Positions 21,277 to 29,737 of a DNA stretch of 64,000 nt are shown piece after piece. The notes below the pieces were generated by a model, which was not told the DNA's origin, did not search any database, and saw nothing but the letters and a program-made list of their open reading frames with translations. Positions within the stretch are counted from its first letter, which is position 1. The number at the start of each line of letters is the position of its first letter. The stretch comes from Massilia agilis (lineage in GTDB: Bacteria > Pseudomonadota > Gammaproteobacteria > Burkholderiales > Burkholderiaceae_D): contig NZ_JANUHB010000001.1 in NCBI RefSeq assembly GCF_024756255.1, positions 806,001 to 870,000 on the forward strand, read 5' to 3'. Position numbers and translations under genes: made by a program.

Positions 21277-21965
21277 TGGCGGCGCTAGTCCAGATCGAGC
21301 ACCTGGCCAAATCCTACCGGCGCGGCCGACAGGTGGTGCCGGTGCTGACCGATATCACGCTGTCGGTCGCCGCCGGCGACTTCACCGCACTGATGGGGCC
21401 ATCGGGATCGGGCAAAAGCACGCTGCTCAACCTGATCGCCGGGATCGACAAGCCGGACCGTGGCATCCTGCGCGTGGCCGGCCTGGACATCACCGCGCTG
21501 TCGGAACCGGAGCTGGCCGACTGGCGCGCCGCGCACATCGGCTTCATCTTCCAGTTCTATAACCTCATGCCGGTACTGAGCGCGTTCGAAAACGTCGAAC
21601 TGCCGCTGCTGCTGACGAACCTGTCGCGGCGCGAGCGGCGCGAGCGGGCCGAAATGACGCTGCAGATGGTGGGCCTTTCCGACCGCATGGACCACCTGCC
21701 GGGCGAACTATCCGGCGGCCAGCAGCAGCGCGTGGCGATCGCGCGCGCCATCGTCACCGACCCGGTGCTGATCGCCGCCGACGAGCCCACCGGGGACCTG
21801 GATCGCGCCTCGGCCAGCGAGGTGCTGGACCTGATGCAGCGCCTGAACCGCGAACTGGGCAAGACCATCATCATGGTCACGCACGACGCCCACGCGGCCC
21901 AGCAGGCGCGCACCATCATCCACCTGGAAAAAGGCGAGCTGCTGGCGGCGCCGCAGGGCGCGTAG
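21273..21965 (+). CDS. ABC transporter ATP-binding protein
   Basis: ATPase of 230 residues of the MacB/LolD group. Motifs in order: Walker A GPSGSGKST, Q-loop FIFQFYNLMPVL, signature LSGGQQQRVAIARAI, Walker B VLIAADEPTGDLD and the His switch IMVTHDAHA. It drives the two FtsX-like permeases encoded immediately downstream. The first ATG at 21273 overlaps the adaptor stop (ATGA); a second ATG follows directly. The QQQRVAIARAI and EPTGDLD versions are typical of lipoprotein or antibiotic exporters of this class. Confidence 0.95.
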   Translation: MMAALVQIEHLAKSYRRGRQVVPVLTDITLSVAAGDFTALMGPSGSGKSTLLNLIAGIDKPDRGILRVAGLDITALSEPELADWRAAHIGFIFQFYNLMPVLSAFENVELPLLLTNLSRRERRERAEMTLQMVGLSDRMDHLPGELSGGQQQRVAIARAIVTDPVLIAADEPTGDLDRASASEVLDLMQRLNRELGKTIIMVTHDAHAAQQARTIIHLEKGELLAAPQGA

Positions 21966-21968
21966 TCC

Positions 21969-23126
21969 ATGCAAAGGCTCAAGCTCATCCTGCGCAACGC
22001 GCTGCGCCACAAGCTCAGGAGCGCGCTCACCGTGGTGGGGATCGTCATTGCCACCCTCGCCTTCGGCTTTCTGCAGACCGTGGTCAAGGCCTGGTACGCG
22101 GGCGCGAACGCGGCATCGAACACCACGCTCATCACGCGCAACGCGGTCTCGCTGGTGTTCCCGCTGCCGCTGTCGTACGCGGCCAAGATCCGCGCCATCG
22201 ACGGCACCCGCCGCGTGGCCTGGGCCAACTGGTTCGGCGGCGTGTACCAGGACCCCAAGAACTTTTTCCCGCAGCTGGCCGTGTCCGGCGAAAGCTACCT
22301 CGACATCTACACCGACTTCGTCCTGCCGCCGGACCAGCGCAAGGCCTTCCTGCGCGACCGCAAGGGCGCCATCATCGGGCGCAAGCTGGCCGACCAGTAC
22401 CACTTCAGGATCGGCGACGTGATCCCGCTGCGCGGCACGATCTTTCCCGGCCAGTGGGACTTTGTGGTGCGCGGCATCTACGAGGGGCGCACGCCGAGCA
22501 CGGTGACCACGCAGATGTTCTTCCACTGGGATTACCTGAACGAGACCCTGCTCAAGACCACGCCGCGCCGCGCCAACCAGGTGGGCGTGTACGTGGTGCA
22601 GATCACGCGTCCCGACCAGGCGCCGGAGGTGAGCGCCGCCATCGATGCCACCTTCAAGAACTCGCTGGCCGAAACGCTGACCGAAACCGAGAAGGCGTTC
22701 CAGCTCTCGTTCGTGTCGATGTCCGATGCGATCGTGGTTGCGATACGGCTGGTGTCTTATGTCGTCATCCTCATCATCATGGCCGTGATGGCCAACACCA
22801 TGGCGATGAGCGCACGCGAGCGCCTGTCGGAATATGCCACGCTCAAGGCGCTCGGCTTCGGGCCGCTCTTCGTAGGCTCGCTCATCGTCGGCGAGTCGCT
22901 GCTGCTGTCGAGCGCGGGCGGCTTGCTCGGCATCGCCCTGCTCTACCCCGCGGCGGTCGCGTTCGCTGCGCGCATGGGCACGCTGTTCCCGGTGTTCGAG
23001 GTCGCGCCGCTCACGGTGCTGATGCAGGCTGCGGCCGCCATCGCGGTCGGCGTGGTCGCGGCCATTGCGCCGGCCGTGCGCGCGATCCGCGTGAACATCG
23101 TCGATGGCCTGCGGAGCGTGGCATGA
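21969..23126 (+). CDS. ABC transporter permease, MacB/FtsX type (first)
   Basis: Permease of 385 residues. An N-terminal span (LRSALTVVGIVIATLAFGFLQ) precedes a large periplasmic MacB-core domain, then three C-terminal spans (VVILIIMAVMANTMAMSARE, LLLSSAGGLLGIALLYPAAVA, VLMQAAAAIAVGVVAAIAP) of the FtsX domain. The motif SARERLSEYATLKALGFGP is the conserved cytoplasmic coupling segment. It starts three bases after the ATPase stop and its end overlaps the second permease by four bases. The substrate is unknown; a lipoprotein or amphipathic molecule is likely for this type. Confidence 0.92.
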   Translation: MQRLKLILRNALRHKLRSALTVVGIVIATLAFGFLQTVVKAWYAGANAASNTTLITRNAVSLVFPLPLSYAAKIRAIDGTRRVAWANWFGGVYQDPKNFFPQLAVSGESYLDIYTDFVLPPDQRKAFLRDRKGAIIGRKLADQYHFRIGDVIPLRGTIFPGQWDFVVRGIYEGRTPSTVTTQMFFHWDYLNETLLKTTPRRANQVGVYVVQITRPDQAPEVSAAIDATFKNSLAETLTETEKAFQLSFVSMSDAIVVAIRLVSYVVILIIMAVMANTMAMSARERLSEYATLKALGFGPLFVGSLIVGESLLLSSAGGLLGIALLYPAAVAFAARMGTLFPVFEVAPLTVLMQAAAAIAVGVVAAIAPAVRAIRVNIVDGLRSVA

Positions 23127-24289
23127 GGATCCCCCCTGGCTATGTCGCGCGCAACCTGTGGTCGCGCCGGCTGACCACCATGCTCACCGCCGCCGGGCTC
23201 GCGCTGGTGGTGTTCGTGTTCGCGGCCGTGCTGATGCTGAACGAAGGGCTGCACGACACCATGGTGACCACGGGCGAATACGACAACGTGGTGCTGATCC
23301 GCAGCTCGTCCGAGACCGAAGTGCAAAGCTCGGTCCCGCGCGCACAGGCCGATGCGGCGATCAGCCACCCGGCGGTGGCGCTCACGCGCGAGGGGCTGCC
23401 GCTGGCCTCGCGCGAGACGGTGGTGCTGATCTCGCTGGACAAGCGCGAATCAAGCCAGCGTTCCAATGTGCTGATCCGCGGGGTCGGGCCAAACGCGCTC
23501 GAACTGCGCCCGCAGGTACGGCTGGTGGCCGGGCGCATGTTCCGGGCCGGCTCTTCCGAAATCGTGGCGGGCGCCGGCGTGGCGCGGCGCTTCAATGGCG
23601 CGGGCCTTGGCGAGCGCATGCGCTTCGGCCAGCGCGAGTGGAACGTGGTCGGGCTGTTCGATGCGGGCGGCAGCGGCTTCGACTCCGAAATCTGGGGTGA
23701 CGCCGACCAGCTGATGCAGGCGTTCCGGCGGCCGAGCTACTCGTCCATCGTGCTCAGGCTGGCCGACAGCGCGCAGTTCGAGCGCTTCAAGAAGGATATC
23801 GAAACCGACCCGCGCCTGACGCTGGAGGCCAAGCGCGAGCAGGCCTACTACTCGGACCAGACAAAGGCGCTGTCCACCTTCATCAACATCCTCGGCATGA
23901 CGCTGTCGGTGGTGTTCTCGATTGGCGCGGTGATCGGCGCGACGGTGACGATGTATGCATCGGTGGCCAACCGCGTGGCCGAGATCGGCACCTTGCGCGC
24001 GCTGGGCTTCCAGCGCCGCAGCATCCTGGCAGCGTTTCTGGTCGAGGCGCTGATGCTGGGCCTGGTGGGAGGCCTGGCCGGGCTGGCGTGCGCGTCGGCC
24101 ATGCAGCTGGTGTCGTTCTCGACCACGAACTTCCAGTCGTTCTCGGAGCTGGCGTTCGGCTTTCGCCTGACGCCGGCGATCGCGGCCGAGTCGCTGCTGT
24201 TCGCGCTGGCGATGGGTTTCGTCGGCGGCTTCCTGCCGGCGCTGCGTGCTTCGCGCATGGAGATCGTCGATGCGCTGCGGGCTGCGTGA
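23123..24289 (+). CDS. ABC transporter permease, MacB/FtsX type (second)
   Basis: Second permease of 388 residues, built like the first: one N-terminal span (TTMLTAAGLALVVFVFAAVLM), a periplasmic domain, then spans such as GMTLSVVFSIGAVIGATVTMY and FRLTPAIAAESLLFALAMGF. The FtsX coupling segment VANRVAEIGTLRALGFQRR is present. The start ATG at 23123 is fused to the first permease stop (ATGA). The two permeases are homologous, suggesting a heterodimer. Frame continuity to 22454 in another reading is a shadow of the first permease. Confidence 0.92.
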   Translation: MRIPPGYVARNLWSRRLTTMLTAAGLALVVFVFAAVLMLNEGLHDTMVTTGEYDNVVLIRSSSETEVQSSVPRAQADAAISHPAVALTREGLPLASRETVVLISLDKRESSQRSNVLIRGVGPNALELRPQVRLVAGRMFRAGSSEIVAGAGVARRFNGAGLGERMRFGQREWNVVGLFDAGGSGFDSEIWGDADQLMQAFRRPSYSSIVLRLADSAQFERFKKDIETDPRLTLEAKREQAYYSDQTKALSTFINILGMTLSVVFSIGAVIGATVTMYASVANRVAEIGTLRALGFQRRSILAAFLVEALMLGLVGGLAGLACASAMQLVSFSTTNFQSFSELAFGFRLTPAIAAESLLFALAMGFVGGFLPALRASRMEIVDALRAA

Positions 24290-24297
24290 TACGGTCG

Positions 24298-24401
24298 CAC
24301 GGTGGGCGGGTATGCCGCCGACGCGTGCAACTTGCGCTCGCGTGCGCGCAAATTCGTACGCTGCCTGAACGCGTGGGCAGACAAGCTGCCCACCCTACGC
24401 C
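24298..24401. repeat. Palindromic repeat, family A copy 4
   Basis: Partial double element ending GCGTGGGCAGACAAGCTGCC followed by CACCCTAC. The right hairpin has stem GGGCAG/CTGCCC with tip ACAAG. A degenerate left arm (CGGTGGGCGGGTATGCCGCC) starts at about 24299. It lies between the convergent ends of the permease and maiA genes. Confidence 0.65.
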
Positions 24402-24403
24402 TG

Positions 24404-25048
24404 CTACTCGGCGTCTGGCTGCTGCGACGGGTGCGCGTGTGCAAACGCCGGCAATTGGACGCAGTTGGCGTTGATGCGGGCGATGTTCGGGTAGGCCGCC
24501 ACGTCGATCTCGAAGCGCTGCGCGTTGAACACCTGCGGCACCAGGAAGCAGTCGGCCAGCGTCGGCGTCTCGCCGTGGCAGAAATCGGCAGCGCCCGGGT
24601 CGCGCGCCAGGTGCCCCTCGAGCGACGCCAGCCCCTCCCTGATCCAGTGGCGATACCACTCGGTCTTTTGCTCTTCGGTCGCGCCGACGGTGTGCACCAG
24701 GTAGCGCAGCACGCGCAGGTTGTTGAGCGGATGGATGTCACAGGCGACGATCTGGCACAGCTCGCGCACGCGCGCCCGCCCGAGCGGGTCAGGCGGCAGC
24801 AGCGGCACGTCGGGATGGGTCTCTTCGAGGTATTCCAGGATCGCCATCGACTGCGTGAGCGTGCCGCGCTCGTCCTGCAGGGCGGGCACCAGCGCGCTCG
24901 GGTTGATCTTGCGGTAGTTGTCCGACAGCTGCTCGCCGCCGCCGCGCAGCAGGTGCACCGGCACCGCCTCGTACTTGAGCCCCTTCAGGTTCAGCGCAAT
25001 GCGCACCCGGTACGCGGCCGAGCTGCGAAAGTAGGTGTAGAGCTTCAT
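24404..25048 (-). CDS. maiA: Maleylacetoacetate isomerase
   Basis: Zeta-class glutathione transferase of 214 residues that isomerises maleylacetoacetate to fumarylacetoacetate in tyrosine and phenylalanine degradation. The N-terminus has the SSAAYRVRIALNLKGL motif with the catalytic SSCxxRVR-like segment (here SSAAYRVR, Cys replaced by Ala), followed by NPSALVPALQDE and SMAILEYLEETHPD. C-terminal motif LADCFLVPQVFNAQRF is typical. Its start overlaps the fahA stop by four bases (ATGA), so both are co-translated. Confidence 0.93.
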   Translation of the reverse strand: MKLYTYFRSSAAYRVRIALNLKGLKYEAVPVHLLRGGGEQLSDNYRKINPSALVPALQDERGTLTQSMAILEYLEETHPDVPLLPPDPLGRARVRELCQIVACDIHPLNNLRVLRYLVHTVGATEEQKTEWYRHWIREGLASLEGHLARDPGAADFCHGETPTLADCFLVPQVFNAQRFEIDVAAYPNIARINANCVQLPAFAHAHPSQQPDAE

Positions 25049-26070
25049 TCGGTCCTCCGGTGGTAGTGCGCGACCTCCTGGTCGATCGCGCCGAAGATGC
25101 TCGAGCCTTCCGCGTCCAGCATCTCGATGCGCACGCTGTCGCCATAGCGCAGGAATGGCGTTGCGGGCGCGCCCCGCTCGATCGTCTCGTACATGCGCAC
25201 CTCGGCCAGGCAGCAATAGCCCACGCCGCCGTTTTCGATGCTCGAGCCATGCAGGCTGCCCTGCTTGTTGGACACCGTGCCCGAGCCGATGATGCTGCCG
25301 GCCTCCAGCTCGCGCGTTTTGGCGGCGTGCGCGACCAGCTGGGCAAAGCTGAAGGTCATGTCCTCGCCCGCGTTGGGGCGGCCGAACGGCTTGTCGTTGA
25401 GTGTGACCAGGAGCGGCAGGTGCAGCTTGCTGTCGCGCCAGGCGCTGCCCAGTTCGTCCGGCGTGACCGCCACCGGCGAAAATGCGCTGGCCGGCTTGGA
25501 CTGGAAGAAGCCGAAGCCCTTGGCCAGTTCGCCCGGGATCAGGTTGCGCAGCGAGACGTCGTTGACCAGCATGACCAGGCGAATCGCGCTTGCGGCCAGC
25601 TCGGGCGTGGCGCCCATCGGCACGTCGCCGGTGATCACGGCCACCTCGGCCTCCAGGTCCACGCCCCAGTCCTCGGACAGCACGCAGATCGGGTCGCACG
25701 GGCCGACGAAGGAGTCCGAACCGCCCTGGTACATCAGCGGGTCGGTGTAGAACGAGGCCGGCAGCTCGGCCCCGCGCGCCTTGCGCACCAGTTCCACGTG
25801 GTTGATGTAGGCCGAGCCGTCGGCCCATTGGTAAGCGCGCGGCAGCGGCGAGTGCGCTTCTTCTTCCAGGAAGGACTCGGCCGCGGGCGCGTTGCCGCCG
25901 TTGAGCGCCTCGTACACCTGCTGCAGTCGCGGGGCCGCGCGCTCCCAGTCGTCCAGTGCCGCCTGCAGCGTGGGCGCGATGTGCGGCACGCGCTGGCAGG
26001 TCACGAGGTCGCGGCTGACGACGACCAGGGTGCCGTCGCGGCCGCCGGTCTTGAGGGTGGCGAGTTTCAT
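25045..26070 (-). CDS. fahA: Fumarylacetoacetate hydrolase family protein
   Basis: Enzyme of 341 residues of the FAH fold that hydrolyses fumarylacetoacetate to fumarate and acetoacetate, the last step of tyrosine catabolism. It shows the DLEAEVAVITGDVPM metal-binding region, VNDVSLRNLIPGELAKGFGF, SFAQLVAHAAKTRELEAGSIIGSG and a C-terminal GDSVRIEMLD stretch. It is co-transcribed with maiA (four-base overlap); the gene for homogentisate dioxygenase is not in this window. A LysR regulator is divergently encoded upstream. Symbol by role. Confidence 0.9.
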   Translation of the reverse strand: MKLATLKTGGRDGTLVVVSRDLVTCQRVPHIAPTLQAALDDWERAAPRLQQVYEALNGGNAPAAESFLEEEAHSPLPRAYQWADGSAYINHVELVRKARGAELPASFYTDPLMYQGGSDSFVGPCDPICVLSEDWGVDLEAEVAVITGDVPMGATPELAASAIRLVMLVNDVSLRNLIPGELAKGFGFFQSKPASAFSPVAVTPDELGSAWRDSKLHLPLLVTLNDKPFGRPNAGEDMTFSFAQLVAHAAKTRELEAGSIIGSGTVSNKQGSLHGSSIENGGVGYCCLAEVRMYETIERGAPATPFLRYGDSVRIEMLDAEGSSIFGAIDQEVAHYHRRTE

Positions 26071-26163
26071 GGCGTTTCCTTCATGCAGTTAGTTGCCGCC
26101 ATTAAAGAACAAAACGGACTATCATACAAACAGTATTTTCCGCCCGATTTATCGGATTATCTT

Positions 26164-27060
26164 ATGAATCCAACCCTGCGCCAGATGCGCGCCTTCGTCG
26201 CGCTGGCCAAGACCGGTAACTTTACGCTCGCCGCGCAGCTGCTGCACTTGTCGCAGTCGGCCCTGTCGGGTTTGATCAAGGAGCTGGAAGCGGCCCTTGG
26301 CACCCGCGTGGTGGACCGCAGCACGCGCAAGATCGCGCTCACCGACATCGGCCGCGAGCTGGTGCCCCTATTCAGCCAGATCATCGACGACCTGGACGGT
26401 GCGCTTGCGAACATTGAGGCGCACACGCGCCTGAAGAAAGGGACCGTGCGCATTGCCGCGCCGCAGCTGATGGCATGCACGGTACTGCCGCGCGCGATCG
26501 CGGCATGGCAGGCTGAGCATCCTGACGTGCAGGTGCGCCTGGCCGACTGCGCCGTCGAAAGCGTGGCATCGCGGGTGCTGTCGGGCGAAGCCGACGTGGG
26601 TATTGCGCCCGAGCGCGAGCCGGCGCCGGCGCTGGACGCACGGCTGCTGTTCGAGCTGCCGTTCGCGCTCGTCTTTCCCAAGGGGCATCCGCTGGCACAG
26701 CGCGAGCGGGTCACCTGGCAGGACCTGGCGGATTATCCGTTCATTTCGCTGCAGGGCCAGTTCACCGAGCGCTTGCTGGCCGACATGCACGGCGAACTGC
26801 GCGAGGTCACGCTCAAGCCGGCCTATGAGGTGGCGTTCATGACAACGGCGCTGGCGATGGTCAGCAGCGGACTGGGGGTGACGGTGTGCCTGCCGTATGC
26901 CGAGCCGCTGGTGAGCCCGTACCAGCTGGGCATGCGCGAGCTGCAAGCGCCGCGGCTCACGCGCAGGTTCTTCGTGCATACGCGCCCGCAACGGACCTTG
27001 AGCCCGGCTGCCGAGGCGTTCGTTGCTTTCCTGCTCGATTTCGTCGCCAAGGGCGAGTAA
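26164..27060 (+). CDS. LysR family transcriptional regulator
   Basis: Regulator of 298 residues. The N-terminal winged HTH is MNPTLRQMRAFVALAKTGNF, TLAAQLLHLSQSALSGLIKELEAALGTRVVDRS; the C-terminal effector domain follows (VRIAAPQLMACTVLPRAIAAW ...). It is divergent from the fahA-maiA operon across 93 bases, the common arrangement for a local LysR regulator, so it probably controls these tyrosine-catabolism genes. That link is inferred from position. ATG at 26164; upstream in-frame reading belongs to the antisense strand of fahA. Confidence 0.92.
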   Translation: MNPTLRQMRAFVALAKTGNFTLAAQLLHLSQSALSGLIKELEAALGTRVVDRSTRKIALTDIGRELVPLFSQIIDDLDGALANIEAHTRLKKGTVRIAAPQLMACTVLPRAIAAWQAEHPDVQVRLADCAVESVASRVLSGEADVGIAPEREPAPALDARLLFELPFALVFPKGHPLAQRERVTWQDLADYPFISLQGQFTERLLADMHGELREVTLKPAYEVAFMTTALAMVSSGLGVTVCLPYAEPLVSPYQLGMRELQAPRLTRRFFVHTRPQRTLSPAAEAFVAFLLDFVAKGE

Positions 27061-27123
27061 GGCCAGCGCCTGGTGCGCGGGCGGCGCTAGAATACGCCTT
27101 CCTTTCTAGCAAACGCAGGAACG

Positions 27124-27693
27124 ATGTCCCACAACACCATTGCGATCAACCAGCGCATGGACAGGTTCGACGGCCACGAAAGCGTGTGGCTGTTCGGCTA
27201 TGGCTCGCTGATCTTCAAGGCCGACTTCCCCTTCATCGAGCGGCGAGCGGCCAGCATCACCGGCTGGACGCGGCGCTTCTGGCAGGGTTCGCACGACCAC
27301 CGTGGCACCGAGACCGCGCCGGGCCGGGTGGTGACGCTGGTGCCGGACCCCGGACAGGTGTGCCACGGGATGGCCTACCTGGTCACACCGGAAGAATTCG
27401 CGCACCTGGATCATCGCGAAAAGAACGGCTACCTGCGCCTGGCCACCGAGATCAGCTTCGAGGGCGCCGGTAGCGCCGAGGGGCTGGTGTACATTGCGAC
27501 GCACGAGAATGCGGCTTACCTGGGGCCGGCCAGCGAGCGCGACATTGCACGCCAGATCGCCGCCTCACGCGGGCCGAGCGGGCCGAACAGCGAGTATCTG
27601 CTGGAACTGGCCAGGGCGCTGCGCGAATTGGGCAAGTTCGACCATCATGTGTTTGAGATCGAGCGCCATTTGCGGGAGTTCATGGCGGGGTGA
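27124..27693 (+). CDS. ChaC-type gamma-glutamylcyclotransferase
   Basis: Protein of 189 residues with the family motif VWLFGYGSLIFKADFPF (the YGSL oxoprolinase-cavity signature) near residue 22, the catalytic Glu in DHREKNGYLR, and the C-terminal GPSGPNSEYLLELARALRELG typical of ChaC. It degrades glutathione to 5-oxoproline and Cys-Gly. The start is ATG at 27124; an upstream CGCAGGAACG provides a purine-rich ribosome site. Neighbours are unrelated, so it is probably a single gene. Confidence 0.93.
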   Translation: MSHNTIAINQRMDRFDGHESVWLFGYGSLIFKADFPFIERRAASITGWTRRFWQGSHDHRGTETAPGRVVTLVPDPGQVCHGMAYLVTPEEFAHLDHREKNGYLRLATEISFEGAGSAEGLVYIATHENAAYLGPASERDIARQIAASRGPSGPNSEYLLELARALRELGKFDHHVFEIERHLREFMAG

Positions 27694-27748
27694 GGCGCCG
27701 TGAAGACCTGTCATAGGGACACTGCCGCCACCGGTTGAACGCGTTGGG

Positions 27749-28036
27749 CTACGCGGATCTGCGTGGGGCCAGGCCCATGTCTTCGAGCCGCAGCAGGATT
27801 TCGGTGCGGCGTTCACGCTTGATGTCGATCCAGTTGCGCCCTTCGATTGCGCCGATCAGCGCGTACAGCATGTTCAGCCCCAGCCCGGGCACCTGCGGCA
27901 ACAGGCGCGCATACACCTGGAACGGATCGGCGGCACGAAGCTCATCGGGCGTGCGGATACCAACCAGCGGCAGCCATTGCTCGCAGCGCGGGCCCAGTCC
28001 CTTCATGTCGCGCAGCCGCTGCGGCCTTGGCGTCAT
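27749..28036 (-). CDS. Stand-alone TfoX C-terminal domain protein
   Basis: Small protein of 95 residues: MTPRPQRLRDMKGLGPRCEQWLPLVGIRTPDELRAADPFQVYARLL, then LNMLYALIGAIEGRNWIDIKR. This corresponds to the C-terminal HhH-like domain of TfoX/Sxy competence regulators (pattern LGP.SE.WL...GI.T.DEL ... LNLLYALEGA). The N-terminal TfoX domain is absent. It follows the NadR-like gene on the same strand by ten bases. Whether it affects competence is unknown. The ATG is well placed. Confidence 0.8.
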   Translation of the reverse strand: MTPRPQRLRDMKGLGPRCEQWLPLVGIRTPDELRAADPFQVYARLLPQVPGLGLNMLYALIGAIEGRNWIDIKRERRTEILLRLEDMGLAPRRSA

Positions 28037-28045
28037 CGCGGGCCT

Positions 28046-28594
28046 TCAGCGTGCTTCGAGCACGCGCCGCACCTGGGCCGCGCGCTCCTCGACCGTGCCG
28101 GTCACGATGGTGTAGGGAATGCCGCGCGCGTCCAGGTCTTCCAGCACCAGCTTCTGGATGCGCCCCCGCCATTCCTCGTTTTCACGCGCCGGGTCGTATT
28201 CGTAGGGGATGTCGTCGGCACACACGAAGTGATGCGCGTAGCGCTGCTTGCAGTCGTCCGCATAGCGCAACAACTCTTCGGGCGCTTGCTGGATGTGGCC
28301 GAAGCAGTAGCCCAGCAGCAGGGTCGTGAGCGCGCTGGTGTCCACGAACAGGTAGCGGCGCGCCTGTGCCGCCGCCTCCGCTTCGGCGTGGCGGTGCTTG
28401 ACGGCGATGTCAACGTAGTCGTCAACATTCAGCTGCCCCTTCTTTTCTTCCCAGATGAAGCGCCCGATTTCGGGCACGTACACCGTGTCGAACTCGCGCG
28501 CAAGGTGCTGAGCAAGCGTGGACTTGCCGGTCGATTCCGCGCCGACAAACACCACCTTCTCGACCACTTGCGCTGCCGCGTCGCCCTCTGCCAT
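28046..28594 (-). CDS. NadR/Ttd14-like AAA-type ATPase, probable nucleoside kinase
   Basis: P-loop protein of 182 residues. The Walker A is VVFVGAESTGKSTLAQHLA near residue 20; a Walker B-like segment is RRYLFVDTSALTTLLL. The pattern VYVPEIGRFIWEEKKG and the later DIPYEYDPARENEEWR match the NadR ribosylnicotinamide-kinase-like AAA_28 domain. It could phosphorylate nicotinamide riboside or a similar substrate. It lies directly upstream of the TfoX-like gene. ATG at 28592-28594 follows AGGAACAGG; longer upstream frames overlap the radical SAM relic. Confidence 0.8.
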   Translation of the reverse strand: MAEGDAAAQVVEKVVFVGAESTGKSTLAQHLAREFDTVYVPEIGRFIWEEKKGQLNVDDYVDIAVKHRHAEAEAAAQARRYLFVDTSALTTLLLGYCFGHIQQAPEELLRYADDCKQRYAHHFVCADDIPYEYDPARENEEWRGRIQKLVLEDLDARGIPYTIVTGTVEERAAQVRRVLEAR

Positions 28595-28658
28595 AAGCCT
28601 GTTCCTGGATTTTCCAACCAGCAATCGTAGCCGATCCGGCCGGGGAGCGCCAATCCCG

Positions 28659-29561
28659 CCGTTTCTTTCAGAACAGATCCAGCTGCCCGGTCGCGTTGCC
28701 CGTCTGCTTGCCAGCCGCGGGAGGCACGACCAGGGGCCGCCGGAACTGCGACACGTCGAGCTTCTCGAAACGCCCGCGCAAGCCGCCCATGCCCAGCCGC
28801 TCCACCGTCTTGGCAAACCGTTGCTGGATCAGGTCGGCCCAGACGCCCTCCCCGTGCATGCGTTTGGAAAAGTCGCTGTCGTAGTCTTTGCCGCCGCGCA
28901 TGTCGCGCACGCGGTTCATCACGCGCGCGGCGCGCTCCGGGAAATGGGCTTCGAGCCATTCCTTGAACAGGGGATTGACTTCCCAGGGCAGGCGCAGCAC
29001 CACATAATGCGCGCCAACCGCACCAGCATCGCGCGCGGCCTCGAGGATCTTTTCGATTTCGGGCTCGGTGACGAAGGGGATGATGGGCGCCACCGACACG
29101 CTGACCGGAATGCCCGCCTCGGCCAGTGTGCGGATGGCGCGCAGCCGGCGCGCCGGCGCGGCCGCGCGCGGCTCGAGCGTGCGGGCGATCTCGGGGTCGA
29201 GCGTGGTGAGCGTAATGGCCGCGCACGCCAGCCGCTTTTCGGCCATGGGCGCGAGCAGGTCGATGTCGCGCTCGATCAAGGCGTTTTTCGTGATCAGCCC
29301 GACAGGATGGTTGCACTCGTGCAGCACCTCGAGCACCTGGCGCGTGATCCGGCGCTGCCGCTCGCACGGCTGGTAGGCGTCGGTATTGACGCCAATGGCA
29401 ATGTGCTCGGGCACGTACGAAGGCGACGCCAGCTCGCGCCGCAGCAGGTCCGGCGCGTTGACCTTGGCAAACAGCCGGGTTTCGAAATCCAGCCCCGGCG
29501 ACAGGCCCAGGTAGCTGTGCGTGGGCCGCGCGAAACAATAGATGCAGCCGTGCTCGCAACC
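28659..29561. repeat. Left 903-base direct repeat (relic of radical SAM gene)
   Basis: Almost identical to 39359-40261, direct orientation, offset 10700 bases. By hand only seven differences were found (28662, 28676, 28734, 28757, 28761, 28782, 29532), six of them within the first 125 bases. The repeat starts just after the radical SAM stop and ends exactly at the Gly codon preceding the first Cys of the CX3CX2C motif. It frames the island. Confidence 0.95.
28668..29561 (-). pseudogene. 5'-truncated PA0069-family radical SAM gene
   Basis: The 3' 297 codons of the gene whose intact copy lies at 39368-40543. The frame is open from GCEHGCIYCFARP to the end GNATGQLDLF, but the upstream 94 codons (N-terminus through NPYRG) are missing and replaced by unrelated sequence from 29562 on. 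A TTG at 29646-29648 could in principle start a shorter fused frame, but no ribosome site supports it. The CX3CX2C cluster motif remains, so only the start and N-terminus are lost. Its sequence and the intact copy encode identical C-termini; all coding differences are synonymous. Likely non-functional left end of the island. Confidence 0.9.
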
Positions 29562-29584
29562 AATCCGTCTTACCCAGTTATGCA

Positions 29585-29653
29585 CATAGTTGCAACTGCC
29601 ATGTTGGCTGAATGTCGCCCCGACAGGGCGTCTCGCTCGCCCAAACAACTATG
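29585..29653. repeat. Inverted octamer pair upstream of the SIR2 gene
   Basis: CATAGTTG at 29585-29592 and CAACTATG at 29646-29653 form a perfect inverted repeat of eight bases, 53 bases apart. They lie in the 176 bases between the left repeat edge and the SIR2 start, so they may be an operator or a recombinase arm site. Function is not known. Confidence 0.45.
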
Positions 29654-29737
29654 TAGTATGTGGCCCTCGCCCGGTTACCTCTTGCCTAGAATCCATGCTT
29701 GTGCGAAATTATTGCCTTTCCTTTGGCGCGGACGGTG

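Noticed and set aside
28668-29648. Left radical SAM copy as a functional gene with a new N-terminus
   Set aside because: The fused frame would need a TTG start with no ribosome site, and the new 29 residues resemble nothing in the intact protein.
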